Position numbers and translations under genes: made by a program. Below are positions 1 through 8,676 of a DNA stretch of 27,620 bases, piece by piece. The DNA lies in the NCBI GenBank assembly GCA_045106875.1, contig JBGCFK010000215.1, forward strand, positions 1 through 27,620, in the 5' to 3' direction. Below the pieces are notes generated by a model. The model ran no database searches. It worked only from the letters and a program-made list of their open reading frames with translations, and had not been told where the DNA came from. The stretch comes from Thermohalobaculum sp045106875 (lineage in GTDB: Bacteria > Pseudomonadota > Alphaproteobacteria > Rhodobacterales > Rhodobacteraceae). The first letter of the stretch is position 1. Each line of letters opens with the position of its first letter.

Positions 1-1
1 G

Positions 2-901
2 GCAGATTTTGAGGGTACTGAAGCAGGTCACGATCTTTTTGGCTGGAACGTCGCCAATCAGGCGATCCGAACGCGGTTGCTGGAGATATTAACTGACAAT
101 CCGACCGTTCGACTGCATCAAGGCGTCAGCGTCACCGGCTATACGCCAAGACTGGAGCATGCGATCCTGCGCTTGTCGGATGGCACGCAGATCCGGGCCA
201 AGATGGCAATCGGCGCGGATGGTCGGGGCTCTGCCTTGCGCCAGATGGCCGGGATCAGCGTGCGGCAATGGGAATATGATCAGTCGGCGCTGGTCTTTGT
301 GGTCCGCATGTCCCGCCCGCATGACGGAATCTCGACCGAGATCCATCGCACTGGCGGACCACTGACCCTCGTGCCGATGCCGGACAGAGAAGGCGCGCCA
401 CATGCCTCGATCGTCTGGCTGAGCCCACGCCGCCGGGCCGCCGAACTGAACGCCATGGACGACGCAGCGCTTTCGACTGAACTGACTGCCGAGACCATGG
501 GTCTGCATGGGCCACTTCAGGTTGCTGGTCCGCGCGCTGTCTGGCCAATGATGAGCCAGGTGGCCCTGTCACTGACAGCCCCCCGGCTGGCCCTGATCGC
601 GGAGGCAGCCCACGTGATGCCGCCCATCGGCGCGCAGGGGTTGAATACGTCTTTGTCTGATATCGAGGCGCTGGCCAGTGTGATTGCTGGCAGGCCGGAT
701 CCCGGGGACGCCGACCTGCTTGCCCGCTATCAGGCGCGGCAACTGCCCCGGATCATGGCGAAGGTCGCCGGCGTGGATGTGCTCAACCGTGCGTCGATGA
801 CCGAGGCCCAGCCGTTGCGGGATCTGCGCAGGGCGGGGTTGAAGCTGATCGCCCAGACGCCCCTGCGTAAGTTAGCGATCCGCGCAGGTCTGGGGTCCTG
901 A
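2..901 (+). CDS. ubiH: UbiH/Coq6-family FAD-dependent monooxygenase, 5' end outside window
   Basis: Aromatic-ring flavin hydroxylase of the UbiH/UbiF/Coq6 family, which adds hydroxyl groups to the ubiquinone ring on the cytoplasmic side of the membrane. The frame is open from base 2, so about the first third, with the FAD-binding GxGxxG fold, is missing. Visible marks are GWNVANQAIRTRLLE near the left edge, the GADGRGSALRQ motif (FAD/NADPH contact), and AAHVMPPIGAQGLNTSL, which matches the family's second FAD motif (usually GDAAHxxxPxGAQGLN; here the acid is Glu). The ATG at base 77 is internal and not the start. It converges on the small gene that follows on the other strand. Which ring position it hydroxylates cannot be told from this part. 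Confidence 0.87.
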   Translation, partial: ADFEGTEAGHDLFGWNVANQAIRTRLLEILTDNPTVRLHQGVSVTGYTPRLEHAILRLSDGTQIRAKMAIGADGRGSALRQMAGISVRQWEYDQSALVFVVRMSRPHDGISTEIHRTGGPLTLVPMPDREGAPHASIVWLSPRRRAAELNAMDDAALSTELTAETMGLHGPLQVAGPRAVWPMMSQVALSLTAPRLALIAEAAHVMPPIGAQGLNTSLSDIEALASVIAGRPDPGDADLLARYQARQLPRIMAKVAGVDVLNRASMTEAQPLRDLRRAGLKLIAQTPLRKLAIRAGLGS

Positions 902-908
902 TCTCCCC

Positions 909-1112
909 TCACTTCTGAAAGATCTTCTTGCCATTCATCACGATGTCCTTGTCTGTTCTGGCCTCAGAAAGTTCAGCGTCCGGCGTGGCGCCATCTTCGG
1001 TCAAGACAGGGTACTCCGCTTCAGCACCGCCGGTCACAGTATCAAGCTCGGTATCATCAAACTCAAGCAGGGGCGCATTTGTGTTGGCTGGATCAGGAAT
1101 TCTATGAGTCAT
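909..1112 (-). CDS. Small acidic protein with double-glycine-leader-like motif
   Basis: 67 residues, no family recognised. The ATG at 1112 is chosen because GGGAG lies about 8 bases upstream; the longer frame to 1130 needs a TTG without a ribosome site. The N-terminal half ends in ELDTVTGG (residues 22-29), close to the ELxxVxGG signature of double-glycine leaders used by C39-peptidase ABC exporters and by several RiPP precursor families. The remaining 38 residues (30-67) are acidic, lack cysteine, and end in a basic NGKKIFQK tail. No exporter, peptidase or modification enzyme lies in the window, so a peptide role is only inferred. Seven bases separate it from the converging ubiH. Confidence 0.6.
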   Translation of the reverse strand: MTHRIPDPANTNAPLLEFDDTELDTVTGGAEAEYPVLTEDGATPDAELSEARTDKDIVMNGKKIFQK

Positions 1113-1210
1113 AGCCGCTCTCCCGTTCAATCAATGCGCGAGACTTAACGACTCATGAAGCCTGAAGATGTGACGTCTCTCACCCTCGGCCGATGCCCCG
1201 TGCATCATGA

Positions 1211-1240
1211 CAAAAGAAAGGGCGACCCGAGGGCCGCCCT
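1211..1240 (-). terminator. Intrinsic terminator of nrdJ
   Basis: AGGGCG (1219-1224) pairs with CGCCCT (1235-1240), and an inner CCC/GGG extends the stem past one mismatch. Read on the minus strand the hairpin is followed by TTTCTTTTG, as in a rho-independent terminator. It lies about 120 bases past the nrdJ stop codon and is oriented for that gene. Confidence 0.7.
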
Positions 1241-1358
1241 ATCAAGGTCCTTGTTATCAGGCTTCTCTTAGGGACCATTTACTGCCCGATGGCTTGCCTG
1301 CGGCCTGATCTCTTCACGGGTGGGGCCACCACGTTGGGCAGCCCCGTCCCTCGTCGTC

Positions 1359-4300
1359 TTATGAACACCCGGACGTCGCGCCGCAGGTGTCGCATTTCAT
1401 GCATGTGCCATTGCGGACCAGCGTGAAGTTCCCGCAATCGCCGCACGCGTCGCCCTCGTAGCCCTTCATCCTGGCCTCGGCACGGCGATCCATGGCGACG
1501 GCACCTGCCGCGCCGACGGCTGCAGTGGCAGCAATGGGCGCAGCGACCGGCATAGGCGCTGCGACGACGGCGCTTGCCATCATCTGCGGCTGGACGACAG
1601 GCCCGCTTTGCATCACTGTCAGATCCTTCGGCAAGCGACGACGGTTGAACCCGGTCGAGGCAACCCGCGAGACCAGCGCCATCACGTTCGCGCCGCGTTC
1701 CTCGGAGACTTCCGAGACATCCAGCATTCCCTCGCGTTCGCCTTCGCCCATGCTGTCGAAGCGCTCGCCCTCGGGCTCCACATGTGCCAGATCCGTGCGG
1801 TCCAGGTAGGAAACAGCCAGTTCCCGGAAGATATAGTCGAGGATCGACGTCGCGTTCTTGATATTATCATTGCCCGAAACGATGCCAGCGGGCTCGAACC
1901 GGGTGAACGTGAACGCTTCGACGAACTTCTCCAGCGGGACGCCGTATTGCAGGCCCATCGAGACCGCGATCGCGAAATTGTTCATCATCGCGCGGAAAGC
2001 AGCACCTTCTTTGTGCATGTCGATGAAGATCTCACCCAACTGACCGTCCTGGAACTCGCCGGTATGGAGATAGACCTTGTGCCCGCCGACAGTGGCCTTC
2101 TGGGTGTAGCCACGGCGCCGGTCAGGCAACTTCTCCCGCTTGCCACGGACTTCCTTGATGATGATCTTCTCGACGATCTTCTCGGCCACAAGTGCCGCAG
2201 CAGACACTGGGGTTGCCTCGGCCAACTCGTCATCCGAGTCTTCTATAAGACTCGCTGACAGCGGCTGGCTCAGCTTCGAACCATCTCGGTAGAGCGCGTT
2301 CGCCTTCACACCCATGCGCCATGATCGCAGGTAGGTTTCCTTGCAATCCTCAATGGTCGCTTCATTGGGCATGTTGATCGTCTTCGAGATCGCACCCGAG
2401 ATGAAGGGCTGCGACGCTGCCATCATGTCAATGTGGCTATTGACGGACAGATAGCGTTTACCCAGCTTTCCGCACGGATTGGCGCAATCGAACACAGGCA
2501 AATGTTCGTCCTTTAGATGCGGCGCACCCTCCAGCGTCATCGTCCCGCAGACATGAATGTTTGCGGCCTCTATCTCAGCCGGAGAGAAGCCAACCGCGCG
2601 CAGAAGGTCAAAACCCTCTGTCATCATCTGTTCCTGGGTCACATGCAGCGTCTCTGTGCAGAAGTCCGCACCCAGCGTCCATTGGTTGAAAACGAAGCGA
2701 ATGTCGAAAGCTGCGCCCAGCGCCGACTCGACCTTCTCGAACTCATCCGGGCCGAATCCCAGCTGCTTCAGTCGCTCGACCGAAACGCCTGGCACGCCTT
2801 CCAGAGTGCCACGGCCAACCGCATACGCCTCGATCTCGGCGATCTGCTCTTCAGAATACCCGAGATTTGACAGCGCCTGCGGCACGGCGCGGTTTATAAT
2901 CTTGAAGTACCCGCCACCGGCAAGCTTTTTGAATTTGACCAGGGCAAAATCCGGCTCGATCCCTGTGGTATCGCAATCCATGACCAGCCCTATCGTGCCC
3001 GTCGGCGCGACAACGGAGGATTGCGCGTTACGGTAGCCGTACTTCTCGCCCAACTCCAACGCCTGATCCCAGGCTTGGCGTGCGCGAGACACGAGCCTCT
3101 CATCCGGACAATTGCCTGCATCCAGCGGCACGGGCTTGGTGGCAAGCTTCTCGTAGCCGCCAATCTCGGAATAGGCTGCGCGGCGATGGTTGCGGATGAC
3201 CCGTAGCATGTGTTCGGCATTTGGCTCGTAGCCGGGGAACGCGCCCAGCTCGGACGCCATCTCGGCAGAAGTCTTATATGAGACTCCAGTCATGATCGCA
3301 GAGAGTGCACCGCAAATCGCCCGACCCTCATCCGAGTCATATGAATGACCGAGTGTCATCAGCAGCCCACCGATATTGGCGAAGCCAAGACCCAGCGTCC
3401 GGTAGCGATAGGACCGCTCAGCTATCTCCTTGGATGGGAACTGCGCCATTGTCACCGAGACTTCTAGCGTCACGGTCCAAAGCCGCGTCGCATGTTCGTA
3501 GGCCGCGGTGTCAAACCCATCTTTGCCCAGAAACTGAAGCAGGTTCATCGACGCCAGATTACAGGCTGTGTCATCGAGGAACATGTATTCGGAGCAAGGG
3601 TTGGAGGCGCGGATCTGGCCACTTTCGGGACAAGTGTGCCAATCGTTGATCGTGTCGTGATACTGCATGCCCGGATCGGCGGATGCCCAGGCTGCATGGC
3701 CGATTTCTTCCCACAAATCGCGCGCCTTGACGGTTCTGGCGACCGAGCCATCCGTGCGCCGGATCAGCTCCCAGTCGGCATCATCAAGAACCGCCTGCAG
3801 GTAAGCATCCGTCACCCGAACCGAGTTGTTGGAGTTTTGACCAGAAACGGTCAAATAAGCCTCCGAGTCCCAGTCCGTGTCCAGCACCGGGAACTCGATC
3901 GAGGAAAATCCCTGCGCAGCATACTGCAACACACGTCTTATATAGGACTCAGGGATCATCGCCTTTTTGGCGTCTTTCATGGCCGCCTTCAACAGCGTGT
4001 TCTTCTTTGGGTCTGTCGCATCTTCGACAAGACCATCCCAGCTGTTGATCGCCGCGAAGATAGCGTTCAGCTTGGCCTCATGCGCCTTCGAGCCTGCGAC
4101 AAGAGCCGCAACCTTCTGCTCCTCGCGCACCTTCCAGTTTATGAAGGTCTCGATATCCGGGTGATCCATATCGCAGATCACCATTTTGGCGGCCCGGCGC
4201 GTGGTGCCTCCGGACTTGATGGCGCCGGCGGCACGGTCTCCAATCTTGAGAAAGGACATCAGACCTGACGACCGGCCGCCGCCGCCTAGCGGCTCGTTCT

Positions 4301-5033
4301 CGGCACGCAGGGAGGAGAAATTCGTGCCGGTACCAGAGCCGTATTTGAACAACCGCGCTTCACGGGTCCAGAGATCCATAATGCCGCCTTCGTTCACCAG
4401 ATCGTCCGTGACGGACTGTATGAAGCAGGCGTGCGGCTGGGGATGTTCATATGAGGATTTCGAGCGTGTCAGTTTGCCGGTCTTGAAGTCGACATAATAG
4501 TGGCCCTGCGACGAGCCCTCGATACCATAAGCCCAGTGGATGCCCGTGTTGAACCATTGCGGCGAGTTTGGAGCGGCCATCTGCGCGGCCAGCATGTGGC
4601 GCATCTCGTCGAAATATGCGCGCGCGTCAGCTTCCTTGGTGAAATAGCCACCCTTCCAGCCCCAATATGCCCACGTGCCTGCGAGACGGTCAAAGACCTG
4701 CTGAGCTGAGGTTTCGCCACCATATCGCGCGTCTTCCGGTAATTCGGCCAGAGCTTTCTCATCGGCAGTCGAGCGCCAGAGGAATTCGGGAACGCCCTTT
4801 TCCTTGACCTTCTTCAGGCGCGTTGGCACGCCCGCCTTGCGAAAGTACTTTTGGGCGAGGACATCTGCCGCCACCTGCGACCAAGCCGACGGCACATCAA
4901 AATCTTTCAGCTGGAAGATGACCGACCCGTCAGGGTTGCGGATCTCGGAGGTCGCCTGCCGAAACGCGATCTTGTCATAGGCGGTGTCTTCTTTGCCTTT
5001 GCCGGCCTGCGTGAATTTGCGGTCGATCTTCAT
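1359..5033 (-). CDS. nrdJ: Vitamin B12-dependent (class II) ribonucleoside-diphosphate reductase
   Basis: Makes deoxyribonucleotides using adenosylcobalamin as radical source; works with or without oxygen. 1,224 residues. The catalytic loop NPCSE is at 478-482, with Cys480 as likely thiyl-radical residue, and Cys203 and Cys491 in the positions of the redox disulfide pair. PTGTIG and a C-terminal zinc-ribbon-like segment (CGDCG ... CMKCDTCG) are present; that tail probably relays electrons to the active site. The start at 5033 (MKIDRKF) is chosen because GAGGA lies 8 bases upstream and relatives begin this way; the frame runs on to 5144 but those 37 residues do not look like the family. It is probably transcribed alone, with its own control region upstream and a terminator downstream. 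Confidence 0.96.
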   Translation of the reverse strand: MKIDRKFTQAGKGKEDTAYDKIAFRQATSEIRNPDGSVIFQLKDFDVPSAWSQVAADVLAQKYFRKAGVPTRLKKVKEKGVPEFLWRSTADEKALAELPEDARYGGETSAQQVFDRLAGTWAYWGWKGGYFTKEADARAYFDEMRHMLAAQMAAPNSPQWFNTGIHWAYGIEGSSQGHYYVDFKTGKLTRSKSSYEHPQPHACFIQSVTDDLVNEGGIMDLWTREARLFKYGSGTGTNFSSLRAENEPLGGGGRSSGLMSFLKIGDRAAGAIKSGGTTRRAAKMVICDMDHPDIETFINWKVREEQKVAALVAGSKAHEAKLNAIFAAINSWDGLVEDATDPKKNTLLKAAMKDAKKAMIPESYIRRVLQYAAQGFSSIEFPVLDTDWDSEAYLTVSGQNSNNSVRVTDAYLQAVLDDADWELIRRTDGSVARTVKARDLWEEIGHAAWASADPGMQYHDTINDWHTCPESGQIRASNPCSEYMFLDDTACNLASMNLLQFLGKDGFDTAAYEHATRLWTVTLEVSVTMAQFPSKEIAERSYRYRTLGLGFANIGGLLMTLGHSYDSDEGRAICGALSAIMTGVSYKTSAEMASELGAFPGYEPNAEHMLRVIRNHRRAAYSEIGGYEKLATKPVPLDAGNCPDERLVSRARQAWDQALELGEKYGYRNAQSSVVAPTGTIGLVMDCDTTGIEPDFALVKFKKLAGGGYFKIINRAVPQALSNLGYSEEQIAEIEAYAVGRGTLEGVPGVSVERLKQLGFGPDEFEKVESALGAAFDIRFVFNQWTLGADFCTETLHVTQEQMMTEGFDLLRAVGFSPAEIEAANIHVCGTMTLEGAPHLKDEHLPVFDCANPCGKLGKRYLSVNSHIDMMAASQPFISGAISKTINMPNEATIEDCKETYLRSWRMGVKANALYRDGSKLSQPLSASLIEDSDDELAEATPVSAAALVAEKIVEKIIIKEVRGKREKLPDRRRGYTQKATVGGHKVYLHTGEFQDGQLGEIFIDMHKEGAAFRAMMNNFAIAVSMGLQYGVPLEKFVEAFTFTRFEPAGIVSGNDNIKNATSILDYIFRELAVSYLDRTDLAHVEPEGERFDSMGEGEREGMLDVSEVSEERGANVMALVSRVASTGFNRRRLPKDLTVMQSGPVVQPQMMASAVVAAPMPVAAPIAATAAVGAAGAVAMDRRAEARMKGYEGDACGDCGNFTLVRNGTCMKCDTCGATSGCS

Positions 5034-5178
5034 GTCGTGTCCTCGTCCCTGTCTGCCAGTTCCCGGCAAATCTTCTTCTATCCGGCGGCTTTCACCGCCG
5101 TGCCGGATGCGTTCCATCCGGGCACTCAACTGTTTGATGTTCACACGCCCGGTAGGGCTCCCCTAAATACCGGCACAG

Positions 5179-5194
5179 CCACTATATGTAGTGG
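5179..5194. promoter_or_regulatory. NrdR box
   Basis: CCACTATATGTAGTGG fits the published NrdR consensus acaCwAtATaTwGtgt at nearly every informative position and is almost a perfect palindrome. NrdR is the ATP/dATP-sensing repressor of ribonucleotide reductase genes. The box lies about 145 bases before the nrdJ start codon, where it could cover a promoter. Confidence 0.75.
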
Positions 5195-5260
5195 TTTCGT
5201 GGCCAGCCCGCTCAACCTGATGACAATTCGATGAATGGTCAACGGGTTTTTTCGACATAG

Positions 5261-5276
5261 TCGCTACATTTTGTGG
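5261..5276. promoter_or_regulatory. Possible second NrdR box
   Basis: TCGCTACATTTTGTGG keeps the C-w-A...A-T...T-w-G core of the NrdR consensus but deviates at several positions. Its centre is 82 bp from the strong box, not the roughly 31 bp usual for NrdR box pairs, which weakens the call. Confidence 0.35.
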
Positions 5277-5326
5277 TTGACCAGTAGATATGTCCCACGG
5301 GTTGTGGAACGAATTAGGAACATTAC

Positions 5327-5350
5327 TTATCCACAACTATCTGTGGATTG
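5327..5350. promoter_or_regulatory. DnaA-box dyad upstream of nrdJ
   Basis: TTATCCACA (5327-5335) is a perfect match to the DnaA box consensus TTWTNCACA. After 6 bases comes TGTGGATTG (5342-5350), an inverted near-match; ATCCACA and TGTGGAT pair perfectly. DnaA boxes are known regulators of nrd genes in E. coli, and DnaA controls nucleotide-synthesis genes in Caulobacter. The central 16 bases also weakly resemble an NrdR palindrome. Confidence 0.5.
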
Positions 5351-5421
5351 TTCCAAGCGCTACGACACGCGGCCGCATTTCTGCTGCAGGTTGTTTCTTG
5401 AATTCCCAAGACCTTGGTCGT

Positions 5422-8079
5422 TCAGCGAACAAAGCGCTCCGCAACAGCACGCCCGATGGCATTCGCTGGCCCTTCGCCATCCCAGGCGGCCTCTGTACAT
5501 CCAGCATCCGTCAGCGCTCCCGCAAGGACATCAGCCTTGTCAAAGTATGCCGCGCGCGCTGCACCCGCAGATTGCAGATAGTCCCACGCTCGCGCCATCA
5601 CCGGGGCGTCCGTACTGCCACCTAAAAGCGGGCGGAAGTTGTGGAAGAAGCCCGGCGCTGCATCGCCAAAAATCGGGAGTTCCTCTTCCAGTGCAGCCAC
5701 CTTGGTGGGCTCAACCGCAATCCGAACCTGCAGGAGCCTGATACGATCATTCAACCAGGCTGTGCGATCCGCCGATACCGGATCATCCGCAGCACTGCAC
5801 CATGCCGAAACTTGCACAACCTCGCGCACGGCTTCGACTTTCGCTGCCCGGATTGCCCCTACCAGACCTTCCGAAACCTGCGGCGCCCAGTCGTCGCCAA
5901 CCCCCGGATGGCTCTCTGCCCGCGGATCATCATAATAGAGAAAGAGGAGCAGTTTCTCGTCAAAAGCAGGCTCGGGGGTCGGGATCCGCGGCGATGCTAC
6001 AGCAGCAAGGGCCAACTCAAGTGGCCCCGGCTCGAACACATCGGCCAAACCCGAGGCCGACTGGCCAAGCTCTCCCACGACAACCCGCGCGGTGTCCGAG
6101 AGCACATCAGGTTCCGACTGCGCAATTCCCGGCGACAATGCGGCCAGGACGGGCCCCAATTCGATTTTGACAAATGCAGGCAAGGTGCCAGCATATTCCG
6201 GCGCAATCAGGAGATCCACGTCACTGCGGTCGACACCACTGCGCAAATCGGAGGCGGTCACGTTGGGCGCGGCTATCTGTGGCACCAGAGTTTCGGTCTG
6301 GGCAAGCATCCAGTTATTCTCGCCCGAGCGCATACTTCTGTAGGCCATAGGGTCTGCATCTGCGACACCAGCAAGCAATACGGGCAAGCCTGCGAGAACC
6401 GGCCGGGTCAGCTCTGCGCCGACAAGGAGAGGCAGATCCTTGCCGGGCAACTGAGCAGCCGAAGGGGCCTCAGGCACCGGAATGCCGTTGTCGCTTAGCC
6501 ATGAGCCAGCGATCCTCCGAGCATCAAATGGCTCGGGCGCCGCGCGCGCAGGGTCCAAGGTCGCAAGGCCAGGCAGCGACTTGGGTGCCACCGGGTCAGC
6601 ACCAACCAGCAAGGCCAATTCGGGTGGCGGCGCTCCGAAGGCTTGCTCTCCCTCCAGGACCACAATATTCGAGACTTGGTTTAGATTGGCGAGCGAAAGC
6701 TCCGGCAGACCGCTTCCAGACCACTTGGCTGATGCAAACGTTCCTTCGGACGCCCCTGCAGCCGGATCCGAGCGAACCACGCCCATACTGAGCGGATTCA
6801 CGTCTGGGGCCAAGGCCAACGAGGGTTGGAGTGGCTGCTCTGTGTATGTTCGGACAGGTGTCGGTATGGACGCGCCGCCAGCGGCAAGAATCAGCACAGT
6901 TTCCATGTTGGGCGACACAGTCTCGGGCTCGTCCATCGCAGCCAACTCAGGCCCTCGCGTGGCAGTCGTCACGACTTTTTGTACCAGTGGCGGTTCGCCT
7001 GGATGAACCGCGGCCAACTCCCGCCCCGGCTTGTTGGACGGCTGCACCCGCGCCCATGTTCGGACAGCAACGCCGTGTGCCGGAACGTCAATGGCCACAT
7101 CGCCTGGGAGAACCGACTTTGGCGGCACGTTGAAGGGCACAGGCGCGCCCAACGGCTTGCCGCGCCCAACGCCAGCAGTAGTCGGTGGCAAGATAACGGC
7201 TCGTGCGATGACCGGCTCCTCCACGACGCCAGGCTCGGCTGAACTGTTTAAGGCATCTGTAAGCCGGGTATCCTGCGCGACGTCCGATACGGCCTGAAGC
7301 CCGGTGTCAGGTGCCTTCTCCGGCGCAGTGCCAAGCAGGGAATCGGATTTGTCCTTGGATGGCGAAAACAATGCCAGCGCCCCATCTCGGGCATTTGTCA
7401 GAGACACGGTCTCCCCGATCTCGGGCGGTCCGAAGATGGCAAGACCGGATACCAACACCCAACTTGCCGCAACAAGGTGCACGGTCCAGCGTGCAAACCA
7501 GCCAGAGACCGAGGAATAAAGGTTGTTGATCAGCCCGGCGAACAGCAGCGCGCCGGAACAAAGCACAAGCAGCACCGGCCAAGACGCATCATGTCCAAAA
7601 GCACGCAGGATTGGCAGCAGTGCAAAGCAGGCTAAGACATATAGTGCGATGGCGAAGACTGGTTTGCCCCATACAGATGCGAATTGACCGAACGCGCTCA
7701 GTGGCTCAGGGCCAACCTGCCGGCTGCGCACCAGAGGTTCAATCAGTTCAGGCGTGACGCCTTTCGACCATTTTGGGTTATCCGCGGGGACCAAAGCACG
7801 CTCGGTCCGCTTAGACTGAACCAGGGCTTCCTCATCAATGTTGAGAATATAGAGCGGGTCGCCCGGTGTCACAGGATCGCCCGGCGCTACCAACGGCACA
7901 ATCCGGCCCGGCTTGGGCGCACGTACTTTGTGCTCTCTGCCACGCACCAGCAGGGTCAGTACGGGCGAGCCTTCGGCTACCCGCATCCCAGGATCCAAGT
8001 GCACGCGTCCAACCGTAGCGCCGCGCAGGCGCACGTTGTCCGGCAACCGGATCGTCAGCTTTCGCCCTGCCCCGCTCAT
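5422..8079 (-). CDS. Membrane protein with N-terminal lipoyl/biotinyl-like domain and long Ala/Pro-rich region
   Basis: 885 residues; no known family recognised as a whole. Residues about 10-80 look like a biotinyl/lipoyl-type beta sandwich (GRVHLDPGMRVAEGSPVL ... GDPVTPGDPLYIL), as in HlyD-type adaptors, but no modifiable lysine motif (MKM or DKA) is seen. Three hydrophobic segments follow at about 141-160, 166-187 and 197-216, which would put the rest outside the cytoplasm. Residues about 220-700 are rich in Ala, Pro, Leu and Val, with loosely repeated pieces such as LALLVGADP / LPLLVGAEL / LPVLLAG. Residues about 708-885 form a different, more globular domain (KLLLFLYYDDP ... FFHNFRPLLGG) with two cysteines. 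It is the last gene of a run with sseA and the acetyltransferase gene (36-base gap). Envelope surface or export roles are possible but not shown. Confidence 0.7.
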   Translation of the reverse strand: MSGAGRKLTIRLPDNVRLRGATVGRVHLDPGMRVAEGSPVLTLLVRGREHKVRAPKPGRIVPLVAPGDPVTPGDPLYILNIDEEALVQSKRTERALVPADNPKWSKGVTPELIEPLVRSRQVGPEPLSAFGQFASVWGKPVFAIALYVLACFALLPILRAFGHDASWPVLLVLCSGALLFAGLINNLYSSVSGWFARWTVHLVAASWVLVSGLAIFGPPEIGETVSLTNARDGALALFSPSKDKSDSLLGTAPEKAPDTGLQAVSDVAQDTRLTDALNSSAEPGVVEEPVIARAVILPPTTAGVGRGKPLGAPVPFNVPPKSVLPGDVAIDVPAHGVAVRTWARVQPSNKPGRELAAVHPGEPPLVQKVVTTATRGPELAAMDEPETVSPNMETVLILAAGGASIPTPVRTYTEQPLQPSLALAPDVNPLSMGVVRSDPAAGASEGTFASAKWSGSGLPELSLANLNQVSNIVVLEGEQAFGAPPPELALLVGADPVAPKSLPGLATLDPARAAPEPFDARRIAGSWLSDNGIPVPEAPSAAQLPGKDLPLLVGAELTRPVLAGLPVLLAGVADADPMAYRSMRSGENNWMLAQTETLVPQIAAPNVTASDLRSGVDRSDVDLLIAPEYAGTLPAFVKIELGPVLAALSPGIAQSEPDVLSDTARVVVGELGQSASGLADVFEPGPLELALAAVASPRIPTPEPAFDEKLLLFLYYDDPRAESHPGVGDDWAPQVSEGLVGAIRAAKVEAVREVVQVSAWCSAADDPVSADRTAWLNDRIRLLQVRIAVEPTKVAALEEELPIFGDAAPGFFHNFRPLLGGSTDAPVMARAWDYLQSAGAARAAYFDKADVLAGALTDAGCTEAAWDGEGPANAIGRAVAERFVR

Positions 8080-8115
8080 GGCGCGGCTCCTGTCCTCTCT
8101 GTCCTCGTCCGCGTG

Positions 8116-8673
8116 TCAGCCTGTTATTGTGCGCGCCCGGGTCAGATTCCGTGTTTTATGCTCCCGCCCGACCGGACGGAAACCCATCTTTTGGTAGAGC
8201 CCAAGTGCTCGAGGATGATCCAGGGTGCACGTGTTGACCGTCATCCTGTCCGTCCCCGGGCGATCCCAGCCCGTATCGATAGCCGCACCCAGAAACCACC
8301 CACCAAGCCCCCGTCCGATCGCCTGCGGCATCAGCCCAAAATAGGCCAGATCGCAAGTCCCCGGTTCGGAGCTGTCGAGCATGAAAAAGCCGCCCGGCCA
8401 ACCATCAACCAGAAGAGTATACAACGAAACGTTAGGGTTGTGCACAAATTCTTGTTGTTCTTCAGGTTTAGCGCCCAACCAGTCGGTCCATTCATACGGA
8501 CCACCGACGGTGGAATAGAGATACAGAAAGTAACTCACCGGCGGCTCAGTCGCCGCTATCAGAGCTGTATTCTGGTTAGAAGGTCGCAGAGGAAGAGGGG
8601 TCGTGGGCCGGGAGGGCATTTCGAGAAACGTGATCGTATAGTCGATTTCATCTCCTGGCTGCAGCTCTCGCAT
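8116..8673 (-). CDS. GNAT-family N-acetyltransferase
   Basis: 185 residues. Transfers an acetyl group from acetyl-CoA to an unidentified acceptor. The acetyl-CoA pyrophosphate loop is seen as QAIGRGLGG near residues 116-124, and the C-terminal HPRALGLYQKMGF is the usual GNAT motif B region with its late aromatic residue. The ATG at 8673 is 3 bases after the sseA stop codon, so the two genes are very likely cotranscribed and translationally coupled. The substrate cannot be read from the sequence; a link to the sulfurtransferase is suggested only by adjacency. Confidence 0.85.
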   Translation of the reverse strand: MRELQPGDEIDYTITFLEMPSRPTTPLPLRPSNQNTALIAATEPPVSYFLYLYSTVGGPYEWTDWLGAKPEEQQEFVHNPNVSLYTLLVDGWPGGFFMLDSSEPGTCDLAYFGLMPQAIGRGLGGWFLGAAIDTGWDRPGTDRMTVNTCTLDHPRALGLYQKMGFRPVGREHKTRNLTRARTITG

Positions 8674-8676
8674 GTC

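Larger units (their letters stand above)
5034..5421. promoter_or_regulatory. nrdJ control region (388 bp without a gene)
   Basis: Gap between the stop of the 885-residue membrane protein gene and nrdJ. It holds two NrdR-box-like palindromes (5179-5194 and 5261-5276), a DnaA-box dyad (5327-5350), and an inverted repeat TGGTCAAC (5236-5243) / GTTGACCA (5276-5283). A GC-rich hairpin (GGCGG 5084-5088 with CCGCC 5095-5099) lies in the presumed leader before the ribosome site. On the minus strand a loose -35-like TTGAGC sits upstream of the first NrdR box, which would cover the -10 region. No B12 riboswitch signature and no credible small gene was found. Confidence 0.6.

Noticed and set aside
5034..5144. 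N-terminal extension of nrdJ to 5144
   Set aside because: The extra 37 residues do not resemble NrdJ, and a good GAGGA ribosome site directly precedes the ATG at 5033.
5034..5421. Cobalamin riboswitch before nrdJ
   Set aside because: No B12-box (GCCACTG-like) element or matching core was found on the minus strand; NrdR and DnaA sites explain regulation better.
5641..6498. 285-codon plus-strand frame inside the 885-residue membrane protein gene
   Set aside because: Composition typical of an antisense shadow; no ribosome site or recognisable domain.
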